Assembly (NCBI RefSeq): GCF_000758665.1
Contig: NZ_CP009285.1
Coordinates: 3,844,001-3,908,000 of the forward strand
Length of the DNA stretch: 64,000 nucleotides
Origin: Paenibacillus borealis
GTDB taxonomy: Bacteria; Bacillota; Bacilli; Paenibacillales; Paenibacillaceae
Reading direction: 5' to 3'
The translations under genes and the position numbers were made by a program. The notes below the pieces were generated by a model. The model had not been told where the DNA came from and ran no database searches. It saw only the letters and a list, made by a program, of their open reading frames with translations. This document shows positions 25,577-33,393 of the stretch, piece after piece; the stretch's first letter is position 1; every line of letters begins with the position of its first letter.

Positions 25577-26599
25577 TTACGGTATAGGAGAATAGATATA
25601 GAATCCGCGATCTTCGTGTAAGATGCCTTGCTCGGCGAGTGCCAGGACTGCCTCGACCAACTGATTTGTATCAAGATTAGAAGCTTGGGCTAAAGCAGAA
25701 CGGAGTTCTGCGGAGTCTGACGGAAGCTGGAGCTTGTCTATCAGTATGCGATCAAGAACCACCCCTTCTGCCAGATTGGCATAACTGGAGAGGAATGCCC
25801 GGTTCACTCTGGCAGACCCGCTCTTCAGCTCAAACTCAGTATATAGATTCCCGACTATAAAAGGTGGGGATTCGAGATTGATCAGTCTCTTAACAATCCA
25901 TGATGAGGAAGGATCTGGTCCGGTCTCTTGCAGGCCGTATGCAGTAGGTGTACCTATATCTATCAGATCAGACTGGCTGAGCGGATTCGGCAGAGAAGAA
26001 TTGCTCTTCAAGCGGAGGATATCTTCATCCAGCAATCGTAGATTCTGCGTCAGGCCGTATTTTGCCAGCTTGACTTGCAGGGTGTAACCGTCCATCTGTG
26101 TGGCCGACGCAGCGGGCTGCTCTTCTGCCAATGACCACAGCAGGGTGAAGCCTCTCCCGGGTTCATAACTATACAGCCATTGCTCCAAAGTACTGCCGAT
26201 ACTGTTGGTGGGCCAAAGGATGCTTGCGAGAAGGAAAGACTGCGTGCCTGTATCCGCGGCAGAAGCGTAGAGCCTCTCAAGCTTCAATTCCGTATGAGGG
26301 GACAGTTCAGTATCCGCGGAGCTATAATTAGAAGGAACCTGTGTCTCTAAGCTGCCGTCGCGCAGAAGAAAACCATGATTAAAGACGAATTGCAGCTGCT
26401 GCTGAACTTTGTCCCCTGAAGAGACGGGCATTGCGTCAGATTGGGCTTCCGGCGAAAAGACGGGATGCACGGCAGGAATAGAGGTCTGGCTGCTAGCGTA
26501 AGGGGGGGAGTTGGCGGTATCTTTGGGCGTACACCCACTTAGTGCATTTAACGCCAAAACTGACATAGAAATGAGTCTGATCACTTGTATAATCTTCAT
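25577..26599 (-). CDS. Putative lipoprotein of unknown function
   Basis: A 340-residue protein with a lipoprotein signal: short basic start, hydrophobic I-S-M-S-V-L-A-L-N, and lipobox A-L-S-G-C (cysteine at about residue 23). The rest is a soluble extracytoplasmic domain without motifs I recognise. It contains repeated hydrophobic strand-like segments. The ATG at 26599 follows GAGGAG. It diverges from hrpB with 118 bp between them. Confidence 0.7.
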   Translation of the reverse strand: MKIIQVIRLISMSVLALNALSGCTPKDTANSPPYASSQTSIPAVHPVFSPEAQSDAMPVSSGDKVQQQLQFVFNHGFLLRDGSLETQVPSNYSSADTELSPHTELKLERLYASAADTGTQSFLLASILWPTNSIGSTLEQWLYSYEPGRGFTLLWSLAEEQPAASATQMDGYTLQVKLAKYGLTQNLRLLDEDILRLKSNSSLPNPLSQSDLIDIGTPTAYGLQETGPDPSSSWIVKRLINLESPPFIVGNLYTEFELKSGSARVNRAFLSSYANLAEGVVLDRILIDKLQLPSDSAELRSALAQASNLDTNQLVEAVLALAEQGILHEDRGFYIYSPIP

Positions 26600-26717
26600 A
26601 TGGCTGAACTCCTCGATATCCGGGCCGGTTTCGCCCATGATAATGAAATGGATATACCTGATTAAAGGATGTTAATTCCAATTATACCTAACTTTTAGCG
26701 GATGATGGAGAGATGAA

Positions 26718-29210
26718 ATGAAGCAGCTACCGATTATGCAGGTGCTCCCTGACCTGAAAAGAATACTTACAGATACTACTGCAGCAATACTGATCGCAGA
26801 GCCTGGAGCAGGGAAGACAACAGGCACCCCTCCGGCTTTTTTGGACGAGCCTTGGCTGGCCGGAAAAACCATTCTTATGCTGGAGCCCAGACGACTCGCA
26901 GCCCGTTCAGCTGCTGCTTATATGGCTTCCCGCCTGGGGGAAAGTGTCGGGCAGACGGTCGGGTACCGTATGCGGATGGATACCAAGGTGGGCAGGAATA
27001 CGCGTATTGTTGTGGTTACAGAAGGTGTATTAACGAGAATGCTGCAAAGCGATCCTTCACTAGGTGATGTTGGACTCGTTATCTTCGATGAATTTCATGA
27101 GCGTAGCCTGCATGCTGATCTGGGGCTTGCGCTGGCGCTCGAAGCACAGAGTGTGCTGCGTGAGGATCTGCGCATTCTGGTGATGTCGGCGACACTGGAT
27201 GGCGAGCGGGTATCCGCCCTGCTTGGCGGGGCACAGGTAGTGAATTGTCCGGGACGGACCTATCCGGTAGAAACGGTGTATGTGCCGGGCCCGGACAAGG
27301 TATATCCCGAGATAGCGGCGGCGGCTGCCGTGCGCCGGGCACTTGCCGAGCAGCCGGGGGATGTGCTCGTCTTCCTGCCGGGCGAGCGGGAGATCCGCCG
27401 GACGGAGCAGGAGCTGGCCTCAGGCGGTCTTCCGCAGGGAACCGTGCTGCGTCCGCTCTATGGCCAGCTGCCGCAGCAGATGCAGGATGCGGCAGTCGCG
27501 GCGGCTGTACCTGGCGAACGCAAGGTCGTACTGGCGACATCCATCGCCGAGACCAGTCTGACGATTGAAGGTGTGCGCACGGTGATTGACACGGGTCTAA
27601 GACGGACACAGGTGTTCTCTCCGCGCACCGGTATGCCGCGGCTGACGACGGTGCCGGTCTCGAAGGCCTCGGCGGATCAGCGGCGCGGCCGGGCAGGCCG
27701 CACGGCGCCGGGTGTGTGCTACCGGCTGTGGAGCCGGGAGGAGCAAGACCGCCTTCCGGACGATAACGTACCGGAGATTATGGAGACCGACCTGGCGCAG
27801 CTCGCCCTGGAGCTGGCGCTGTGGGGCGTGCCGGAGCCCGGAGCGCTCGCCTGGCTCGACGCGCCGCCTGCCGCGCCTTACGCGCAGGCCACGGCGCTGC
27901 TGCGCCAGCTCGGCGCGCTGGACGCCGGCGGCGCCATCACGCCGCACGGCCGCAACATGGCCGCGCTCGGCGCGCACCCGCGCATCGCGCACATGCTGCT
28001 GCGCGCGGCAGACCTGGCAGCGGCGCCGCTCGCAGCACAGCTCGCGGCGCTGCTGCAGGAGCGGGACCTCTTCAAGGGTCCCGCGGCACTAAGCAGCGAC
28101 CTCACGCTGCGCGTGGAGGCGCTGCTCGGGTCTGGAAGCTCCGCTGCTGGCGGCGGAGCGGACCCGCAGGCTCTTCGCGCGGTGCAGCGTGAGAGCCGCA
28201 ATTTCCTGGCGCAGCTGCAGGCAGCGCCGGGAGAAGCCATAGACAACATCAGCCTCAGCGGGCTGCTGTTGTCGTTCGCCTATCCCGACCGCATCGGGCA
28301 GAAACGCGGCGATGGCGCGTTTCTGCTCTCCGGCGGCCGGGGGGCGGCGATGCGCGAAGGGCAGCCGCTTGCGCGTTCGCCCTATATTGTGGCGCCCGGC
28401 GTGGATGACCGTGCCGGGCAGAGCCGGATTATGCTTGCCGCAGAGCTCTCCGAGCAGGATCTGCTGAAGCATCATGCGGATAGCCTTCTTGAAGAACGCG
28501 AAGTCTATTGGGACAATGAGAGCGGAAGCGTGAAGGCACGCAGAGTAACCCGGCTGGGTGCACTCATCCTGAAGGAGACTACCCATGAACGCGCAACCCC
28601 AGAGGAGACGGAACACGTACTGCTCAAGGTGATTGCTGCAGAAGGGCTGGAGCGGCTGCCGTGGGACAAGGGAACAATCCAGCTGCGGCAGCGGATGGGG
28701 TTCCTGCATGCCTTGCGGGCGGACTTTCCCGATATGTCCGATGCTGCGTTATGTGATACCCTGGACGATTGGCTGGCACCGTATATCCACGGAATGCGCA
28801 ATCTGCGTGACCTGCAGCGTGTGAATCTGACACAGGCTTTGGAGAATATGCTGGACTGGAACAGCAGGCAGACCCTGAATAGAGAAGCGCCCACACATAT
28901 TACCGTGCCTAGCGGGTCGCGCGTTCCACTGGATTACAGCAATCCGGGATCGCCGGTTTTGGCGGTGAGACTGCAGGAAATGTTCGGGCAGATTGATACA
29001 CCGAGGATTGGCGGGGGGAAGGTTCCGGTGCTGCTGCATCTGCTGTCTCCGGCCAGAAGGCCGATGCAGGTCACTTCAGACCTGGCAAGCTTCTGGGGCG
29101 GAACTTACTTTGAGGTCAAGAAAGACTTGAAGGGCCGCTATCCCAAGCACTACTGGCCGGATGATCCGCTGCAGGCCATTCCAACCAACCGCACCCGTCC
29201 GTCCAAATAA
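26718..29210 (+). CDS. hrpB: ATP-dependent helicase HrpB
   Basis: An 830-residue DEAH/RHA-type helicase. Motif I is A-E-P-G-A-G-K-T-T, motif II F-D-E-F-H-E-R (DEFH), motif III M-S-A-T-L, and motif VI Q-R-R-G-R-A-G-R-T-A-P-G. HrpB-specific C-terminal regions follow (L-L-S-F-A-Y-P-D-R-I-G, and P-R-I-G-G-G-K-V-P-V-L-L-H-L-L-S-P-A-R-R-P). The cellular role of HrpB is poorly defined. Codons at about 27700-28110 are far more GC-rich than the rest of the gene. Confidence 0.93.
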   Translation: MKQLPIMQVLPDLKRILTDTTAAILIAEPGAGKTTGTPPAFLDEPWLAGKTILMLEPRRLAARSAAAYMASRLGESVGQTVGYRMRMDTKVGRNTRIVVVTEGVLTRMLQSDPSLGDVGLVIFDEFHERSLHADLGLALALEAQSVLREDLRILVMSATLDGERVSALLGGAQVVNCPGRTYPVETVYVPGPDKVYPEIAAAAAVRRALAEQPGDVLVFLPGEREIRRTEQELASGGLPQGTVLRPLYGQLPQQMQDAAVAAAVPGERKVVLATSIAETSLTIEGVRTVIDTGLRRTQVFSPRTGMPRLTTVPVSKASADQRRGRAGRTAPGVCYRLWSREEQDRLPDDNVPEIMETDLAQLALELALWGVPEPGALAWLDAPPAAPYAQATALLRQLGALDAGGAITPHGRNMAALGAHPRIAHMLLRAADLAAAPLAAQLAALLQERDLFKGPAALSSDLTLRVEALLGSGSSAAGGGADPQALRAVQRESRNFLAQLQAAPGEAIDNISLSGLLLSFAYPDRIGQKRGDGAFLLSGGRGAAMREGQPLARSPYIVAPGVDDRAGQSRIMLAAELSEQDLLKHHADSLLEEREVYWDNESGSVKARRVTRLGALILKETTHERATPEETEHVLLKVIAAEGLERLPWDKGTIQLRQRMGFLHALRADFPDMSDAALCDTLDDWLAPYIHGMRNLRDLQRVNLTQALENMLDWNSRQTLNREAPTHITVPSGSRVPLDYSNPGSPVLAVRLQEMFGQIDTPRIGGGKVPVLLHLLSPARRPMQVTSDLASFWGGTYFEVKKDLKGRYPKHYWPDDPLQAIPTNRTRPSK

Positions 29211-29259
29211 ACATTTTTGCATAATAACGCAAATTAGCCCGCAAAGAGTTGGAATCGCT

Positions 29260-29284
29260 GTTTGGCGCACCTGTGAACGGGTAA
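29260..29284 (+). promoter_or_regulatory. SigB-like promoter
   Basis: GTTTGG (29260-29265), 13 bp spacer and GGGTAA (29279-29284), close to the SigB consensus GTTTAA-N12-15-GGGTAT of Bacillus. It lies 38 bp before a gene for a general stress-type protein. Confidence 0.5.
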
Positions 29285-29321
29285 TACAATAGCGAACGAC
29301 AATTTCGAAGGAGGGCTTCAA

Positions 29322-29978
29322 GTGGCAGATAAAATCGTAGGTGTATTTGATACAGAACAAGAAGCGACCAGAGCGATTGAAAGTTTACAGAGCCAAGGAT
29401 TTACTAACGACGATATTTCAGTCATTACACGTGATCGTGATGATTTAAAAAGCATTTCCGAGGATACAGGAACGATGGCACCGGAAGGCGTAGCAACAGG
29501 AGCGGCGACCGGAGGCGTAGTCGGCGGGATCACCGGATTACTCGCAGGAATCGGCGCACTGGCCATCCCGGGGATAGGACCGATTCTCGCAGCCGGTCCC
29601 ATTGTAGCAACATTAACAGGTGCTGCAATTGGCGCAGGAGCAGGCGGACTGGTGGGCGGATTAATCGGACTTGGAATTCCGGAGGATGAAGCCAGGGATT
29701 ACGAAGGATACGTGGACAGCGGCAAAATCCTCGTGCTAGTTGATGACAACGGCCGCGGCAGGGATATCCATAATGTCTTCCGGGGCAACCGTTCGCTCAA
29801 CGCCAGCCGTTACGACAGCCGCTATACGGATGATACCGTAAATGGGACGCTAGCAGACCGCGGACCTACGAATCCGGATATTATTCCGGAGGATACGAGA
29901 GTTGGCAACACGCTGGGCAACAGAGGCGCGATGAACGTCGACAGCGATCCTGATCTGTACAATCGCGACAAATTCTAA
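29322..29978 (+). CDS. General stress protein (GSP17M/YflT-like domain with glycine-zipper segment)
   Basis: A 218-residue protein. The N-terminal 50 residues (V-G-V-F-D-T-E-Q-E-A-T-R-A-I-E-S-L ... D-I-S-V-I-T) match the general stress protein 17M-like domain. A Gly/Ala-rich hydrophobic stretch follows (about 55-115), resembling a membrane-inserting glycine zipper, and then a polar, Asn/Asp/Arg-rich tail. The start is GTG at 29322 with AAGGAGGG. The SigB-like promoter upstream agrees with a stress role; the molecular function is unknown. Confidence 0.8.
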   Translation: MADKIVGVFDTEQEATRAIESLQSQGFTNDDISVITRDRDDLKSISEDTGTMAPEGVATGAATGGVVGGITGLLAGIGALAIPGIGPILAAGPIVATLTGAAIGAGAGGLVGGLIGLGIPEDEARDYEGYVDSGKILVLVDDNGRGRDIHNVFRGNRSLNASRYDSRYTDDTVNGTLADRGPTNPDIIPEDTRVGNTLGNRGAMNVDSDPDLYNRDKF

Positions 29979-30020
29979 ATGGGTAAATTGGCCTAAGCAT
30001 GATCATAGATGATATATGAA

Positions 30021-30071
30021 AGCAAGGACTGCCTATCAGGGATTTTGGCCTGGGGCAGTCCTTGTTTCTTT
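30021..30071. terminator. Terminator shared by convergent genes
   Basis: CAAGGACTGCC (30023-30033) pairs with GGCAGTCCTTG (30054-30064), then TTTCTTT. It sits between the stress protein and the reverse-strand acetyltransferase. Confidence 0.85.
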
Positions 30072-30096
30072 AGTTAACTACCCACTCAGCGGAAGG

Positions 30097-30627
<531 letters not shown>

Positions 30628-30632
30628 TTAAA

Positions 30633-30812
30633 TCCTGCACGAAATACAACATTTCCCGCAAAATATCGAGTGTATTCGAAAATTGTTGTACAAATTGCAG
30701 CATTTTTCAATATTCAAGCGTCTAAGCGGGGCGATTGTTGTATTTCATACAACAATTTTTAAGAATCACCTAGTATCAATACATACAAGTTGTAAAATTT
30801 ACAACATTTAGG
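30633..30812. repeat. TACAACATTT modular repeat, locus 1 (four units)
   Basis: Four units spaced about 50 bp: TCCTGCACGAAATACAACATTT, TTGTTGTACAAATTGCAGCATT, then TTGTTGTA-TTTCA-TACAACAA (30735-30755, perfect 8-bp arms), and GTTGTAAA-A-TTTACAAC (30789-30805, perfect). The same four-unit order recurs at 55666-55843, and a two-unit version lies at 61935-62011. Confidence 0.75.
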
Positions 30813-30991
30813 TTTTCGCTGACACAGAACCATTTTTGCGATCTTGCCATGCTGCTACTAGCTCCTAAGAGTTGATCTGCGCCACGCCATTGATCTGCTA
30901 ATAATATTTTTTACAACCTATAAAAAATAGTACATAATTTATGTTGCATTTACAATAAAAAAATTCCTGGTAAAAAAGTGTATTTTCAATA

Positions 30992-31013
30992 CATGAAAAA
31001 ATTCATAATAGAA
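30992..31013 (-). repeat. Ter-like repeat copy R2
   Basis: Reverse strand reads TTCTATTATGAATTTTTTCATG, related to R3 and R4 with one extra T and one base change. Confidence 0.5.
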
Positions 31014-31187
31014 GCTCTAGCTTATAAACAAATCTAAGATACAAAGAAAAACCAAAAAAAACAAACTAAAAATTAATTAAAAAAATGAAAAAATATAGAA
31101 GCACTTGGATAAAATCAAATGAACCCATTAAACAAAATCAAGTGAAGAGTAGGGGAAAATCAGTATACTATTGTTGCGATAGCATTA

Positions 31188-31208
31188 CATGAAAAATTCA
31201 CAATAGAA
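31188..31208 (-). repeat. Ter-like repeat copy R3
   Basis: Forward strand CATGAAAAATTCACAATAGAA; reverse strand TTCTATTGTGAATTTTTCATG. Shares ATGAAAAATTCACAATAGAA exactly with R4. A CTATTG at 31169-31174 and the CAATAG inside the repeat also face each other. Confidence 0.55.
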
Positions 31209-31332
31209 ACAAGAAATAAGATACAAGAACCTAGGAGCAAGGAACAAGGAGCAAGGAAAAAGTGAATATAGAACAATTTCACCTCAACGGGTGATCGAGA
31301 GGGAAAAGACCAATTGCACATTATAATACAAC

Positions 31333-31520
31333 CTTGAACTTGAAGGGCTTTTCCTAACAGATCGGCGTATGAAGTAGACAGAGGGTTCAGGGATCGTCCT
31401 GAAATGCCTAGGTTTAAGCTCATTGACAAGGTGACAGATTTCTCAGCGCCAGCAATTTTAAACTCAAGCTACAGCCGCACAGTTATCGATGCAATCAAAT
31501 TCTGTAATTTCAACATATGA
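31333..31520 (+). pseudogene. Possible decayed coding remnant
   Basis: One forward frame is open from about 31339 to a TGA at 31518-31520 without a start codon, reading R-A-F-P-N-R-S-A-Y-E-V-D-R-G then E-M-P-R-F-K-L-I-D-K-V-T-D-F-S. Composition here is closer to coding DNA than the surrounding A-rich sequence. The F-K-L-I-D-K-V-T-D-F-S part recalls the N-terminal region of some transposases, but this is weak. Confidence 0.2.
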
Positions 31521-31536
31521 AAAATTCACAATAGAA
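31511..31536 (-). repeat. Ter-like repeat copy R4
   Basis: Forward strand CAACATATGAAAAATTCACAATAGAA. Identical to R1 over CAACATATGAAAAATTC and to R3 over ATGAAAAATTCACAATAGAA. It lies 240 bp upstream of the RTP homologue start. Confidence 0.55.
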
Positions 31537-31679
31537 ATAGAAACACAAAAAACTCCTGCCTGTCCAGCTTCATTCTATAAAATTCAACTCCCCACGTACC
31601 TAACTAACTTTTCAAAATGGAAAAAGGAACTTTACTTCAAACCTCCCGGTGTCCTTGATTTTCACTTCAGGATAACTTG

Positions 31680-31709
31680 TTGTGAAAGATGGGAAATAGG
31701 GTTTATACT
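31680..31709 (+). promoter_or_regulatory. Likely promoter of the RTP homologue
   Basis: TTGTGA (31680-31685), spacer 18 bp, TATACT (31704-31709), 66 bp before the start codon. Confidence 0.5.
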
Positions 31710-31775
31710 AAGGTTATAAGGAAATCAAAACCAAATGAAAAGAATCCAAAACAAAAAACACCCAGGAGGTGTCCT

Positions 31776-32135
31776 ATGGCGTTTATGATTGCCCAGCGGG
31801 CGTTTATAAAGGTATATCTGATTACAATGGTGGAGCAGCATAAAGGTTACGGGTATCAGATGCTGGAGGATCTGCGGAGAGATTTCAAAGCGTATGGGTA
31901 TTCTCCTCCCCAGAGTGAAATTTACCGTGCGCTGCATGAGTTAGTACAGCAGGGGATACTGTACCGCACGAAGCAGTTAAAGGGCAGTGATCCCAAAGTC
32001 GATTTCCAGGAAATTGTTCTATACCATTTCACTGCCGACGGGGAGGAGAAAGCCAGACTATATAAGAAGCAGGTGAAGACTGATCTGGACCGCTGTCTTG
32101 GGATACTCAATAAGGCGGTAGCAGATAACTTTTGA
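31776..32135 (+). CDS. rtp: Replication terminator protein (RTP) family protein
   Basis: A 119-residue winged-helix protein that aligns along its whole length with Bacillus subtilis RTP as I remember it: Q-R-A-F-I-K-V-Y-L-I-T-M-V-E-Q near the start, E-I-Y-R-A-L-H-E-L-x-x-x-G-I-L in the recognition region, Q-E-I-V-L-Y-H-F in the wing, and a C-terminal dimerisation helix L-Y-K-K-Q-V-K-T-D-L-D-R-C ending A-D-N-F, matching the RTP end S-D-N-F. RTP dimers bind Ter sites and block the replicative helicase in one direction. A PadR-like regulator is the alternative, but the tail is RTP-specific. The ATG at 31776 follows AGGAGGTG. Confidence 0.85.
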   Translation: MAFMIAQRAFIKVYLITMVEQHKGYGYQMLEDLRRDFKAYGYSPPQSEIYRALHELVQQGILYRTKQLKGSDPKVDFQEIVLYHFTADGEEKARLYKKQVKTDLDRCLGILNKAVADNF

Positions 32136-32169
32136 AGCTAATCTGTTACTCCCTGGTCCTGTCCGTATC

Positions 32170-32733
32170 TCAGGAATCCTCTTCCTCCGTATCCTGACCG
32201 GGAGGAGTTACAGGTGAGCTTGCGCTGCCGTAATCTTCAACAGCTTCCCAGGCACCGGCGTCATCGAATCTTCCGCTATGCTCCTGCCGTCCTTGGCCTG
32301 CGCCGGAAGGCGGAGGCGTCATTACTTCTTCTTCCACGGGACGTACGCCGGAGTTCTGGCTGGCAGGGGCATATTCAATGGCGTAACGGGTATAGGGGAT
32401 GGCTTCAAGACGTTCATAAGGAATCTCTTGTTTGCTGATTTCACAGATGCCATAAGTACCGTCTTCGATCCGCTGCAGTGCAGCTTCAATATCGGTTAAT
32501 TCTTCGGATAGCGAAGTGTTGATGGACAGGTCGCGGCTGCGTTCAAAGGTTTCGGTTCCTGTATCTGCAGGGTGGTTATCTACAGAAGAGAGTTCACCCG
32601 TAGAGAGTGTGAGTGAATCGCCAAGCAGGCTGTCTTCAGCCCCATTGCTGGAGAAATGCTGTTCAAGCTCTGTTCTGCGCTCCTCAAGTAATTGCTGGAG
32701 CTTAGTCAACTCTGATTTTGATAAGTGGCTCAT
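32170..32733 (-). CDS. YteA-family TraR/DksA-like protein with degenerate zinc finger
   Basis: A 187-residue protein. The N-terminal coiled-coil region (L-L-E-E-R-R-T-E-L-E-Q) and D-I-E-A-A-L-Q-R-I-E-D-G-T-Y-G-I-C are typical of DksA/TraR and of the firmicute YteA subfamily. Only one cysteine of the usual C4 zinc finger remains (G-I-C-E-I-S-K-Q-E-I), so zinc binding is unlikely. A long acidic, Pro-rich tail follows. AGGAAGATGATC precedes the ATG. It converges with the RTP homologue. Confidence 0.82.
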   Translation of the reverse strand: MSHLSKSELTKLQQLLEERRTELEQHFSSNGAEDSLLGDSLTLSTGELSSVDNHPADTGTETFERSRDLSINTSLSEELTDIEAALQRIEDGTYGICEISKQEIPYERLEAIPYTRYAIEYAPASQNSGVRPVEEEVMTPPPSGAGQGRQEHSGRFDDAGAWEAVEDYGSASSPVTPPGQDTEEEDS

Positions 32734-32923
32734 CTGATCATCTTCCTTTCGGGTGTGCGTAGTGGTTATACTGTTGTAATCTTTCCTTACCCTATTGTCT
32801 CAGGGAGCAATCAGCAGGCTTAGCTATGTTGAAATGCAACTTTAGTGATGTTTTCAGGTTGCTTTCACCCTGTTATAATGATTACTGCCGGATGAATGCA
32901 GCATATACTTGGAGGTTACTTAA

Positions 32924-33307
32924 ATGGACGAACATATGAAACGCCGGTTGGACAAGCAAAGAAAGCTGTTCAGCCAGCTCGGTATTACCCTGGATGCACT
33001 TACGATTCATGAGAAGGAATTCAGCATGAAGCTTCGCGGCTACGATGCCGAGGAAGTTGATACATTTCTGGATAGCGTAATTAAGGATTATGAGCGGTTC
33101 TATGCCACCATTGCGGATCTGATGGATAAGTGGCAGGAACAGCAGATTGAAATGAAGGAGCTGAAGGCCGAGGCCAAGTCAGCAGCAGCGCCTGTTCCTG
33201 TTATCAAGGGGATCGATCCGTTAGATCTGGAAGAGATTATTATTAAACTGGAAGCTAATGTACGGCAGCTCAAGGACAGATTGCCGCGTACAGAAGGATA
33301 TTTGTAG
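32924..33307 (+). CDS. DivIVA/GpsB-like domain protein
   Basis: A 127-residue protein with the DivIVA N-terminal motif: I-H-E-K-E-F-S-M-K-L-R-G-Y-D-A-E-E-V-D-T-F-L-D-x-V-I-x-D-Y-E (about residues 28-57), which binds membranes or partner proteins in cell division and wall synthesis. A coiled-coil segment and short C-terminal helix follow. The size fits a GpsB-like adaptor; whether it is GpsB itself is uncertain. GGAGGTTACTTAA precedes the ATG. Confidence 0.82.
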   Translation: MDEHMKRRLDKQRKLFSQLGITLDALTIHEKEFSMKLRGYDAEEVDTFLDSVIKDYERFYATIADLMDKWQEQQIEMKELKAEAKSAAAPVPVIKGIDPLDLEEIIIKLEANVRQLKDRLPRTEGYL

Positions 33308-33393
33308 ACACGCATTCCAGGTAATAAGACTACTTGTTAACTTTCGCCCCAGCAATTACAATTATAGGGAAATGCAGTATATTATAACGCAAG

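Noticed and set aside
31160..31429. 89-codon reverse-strand frame in the AT-rich island
   Set aside because: No ribosome site, no recognisable family, and it runs across the purine tandem repeat and a Ter-like repeat.
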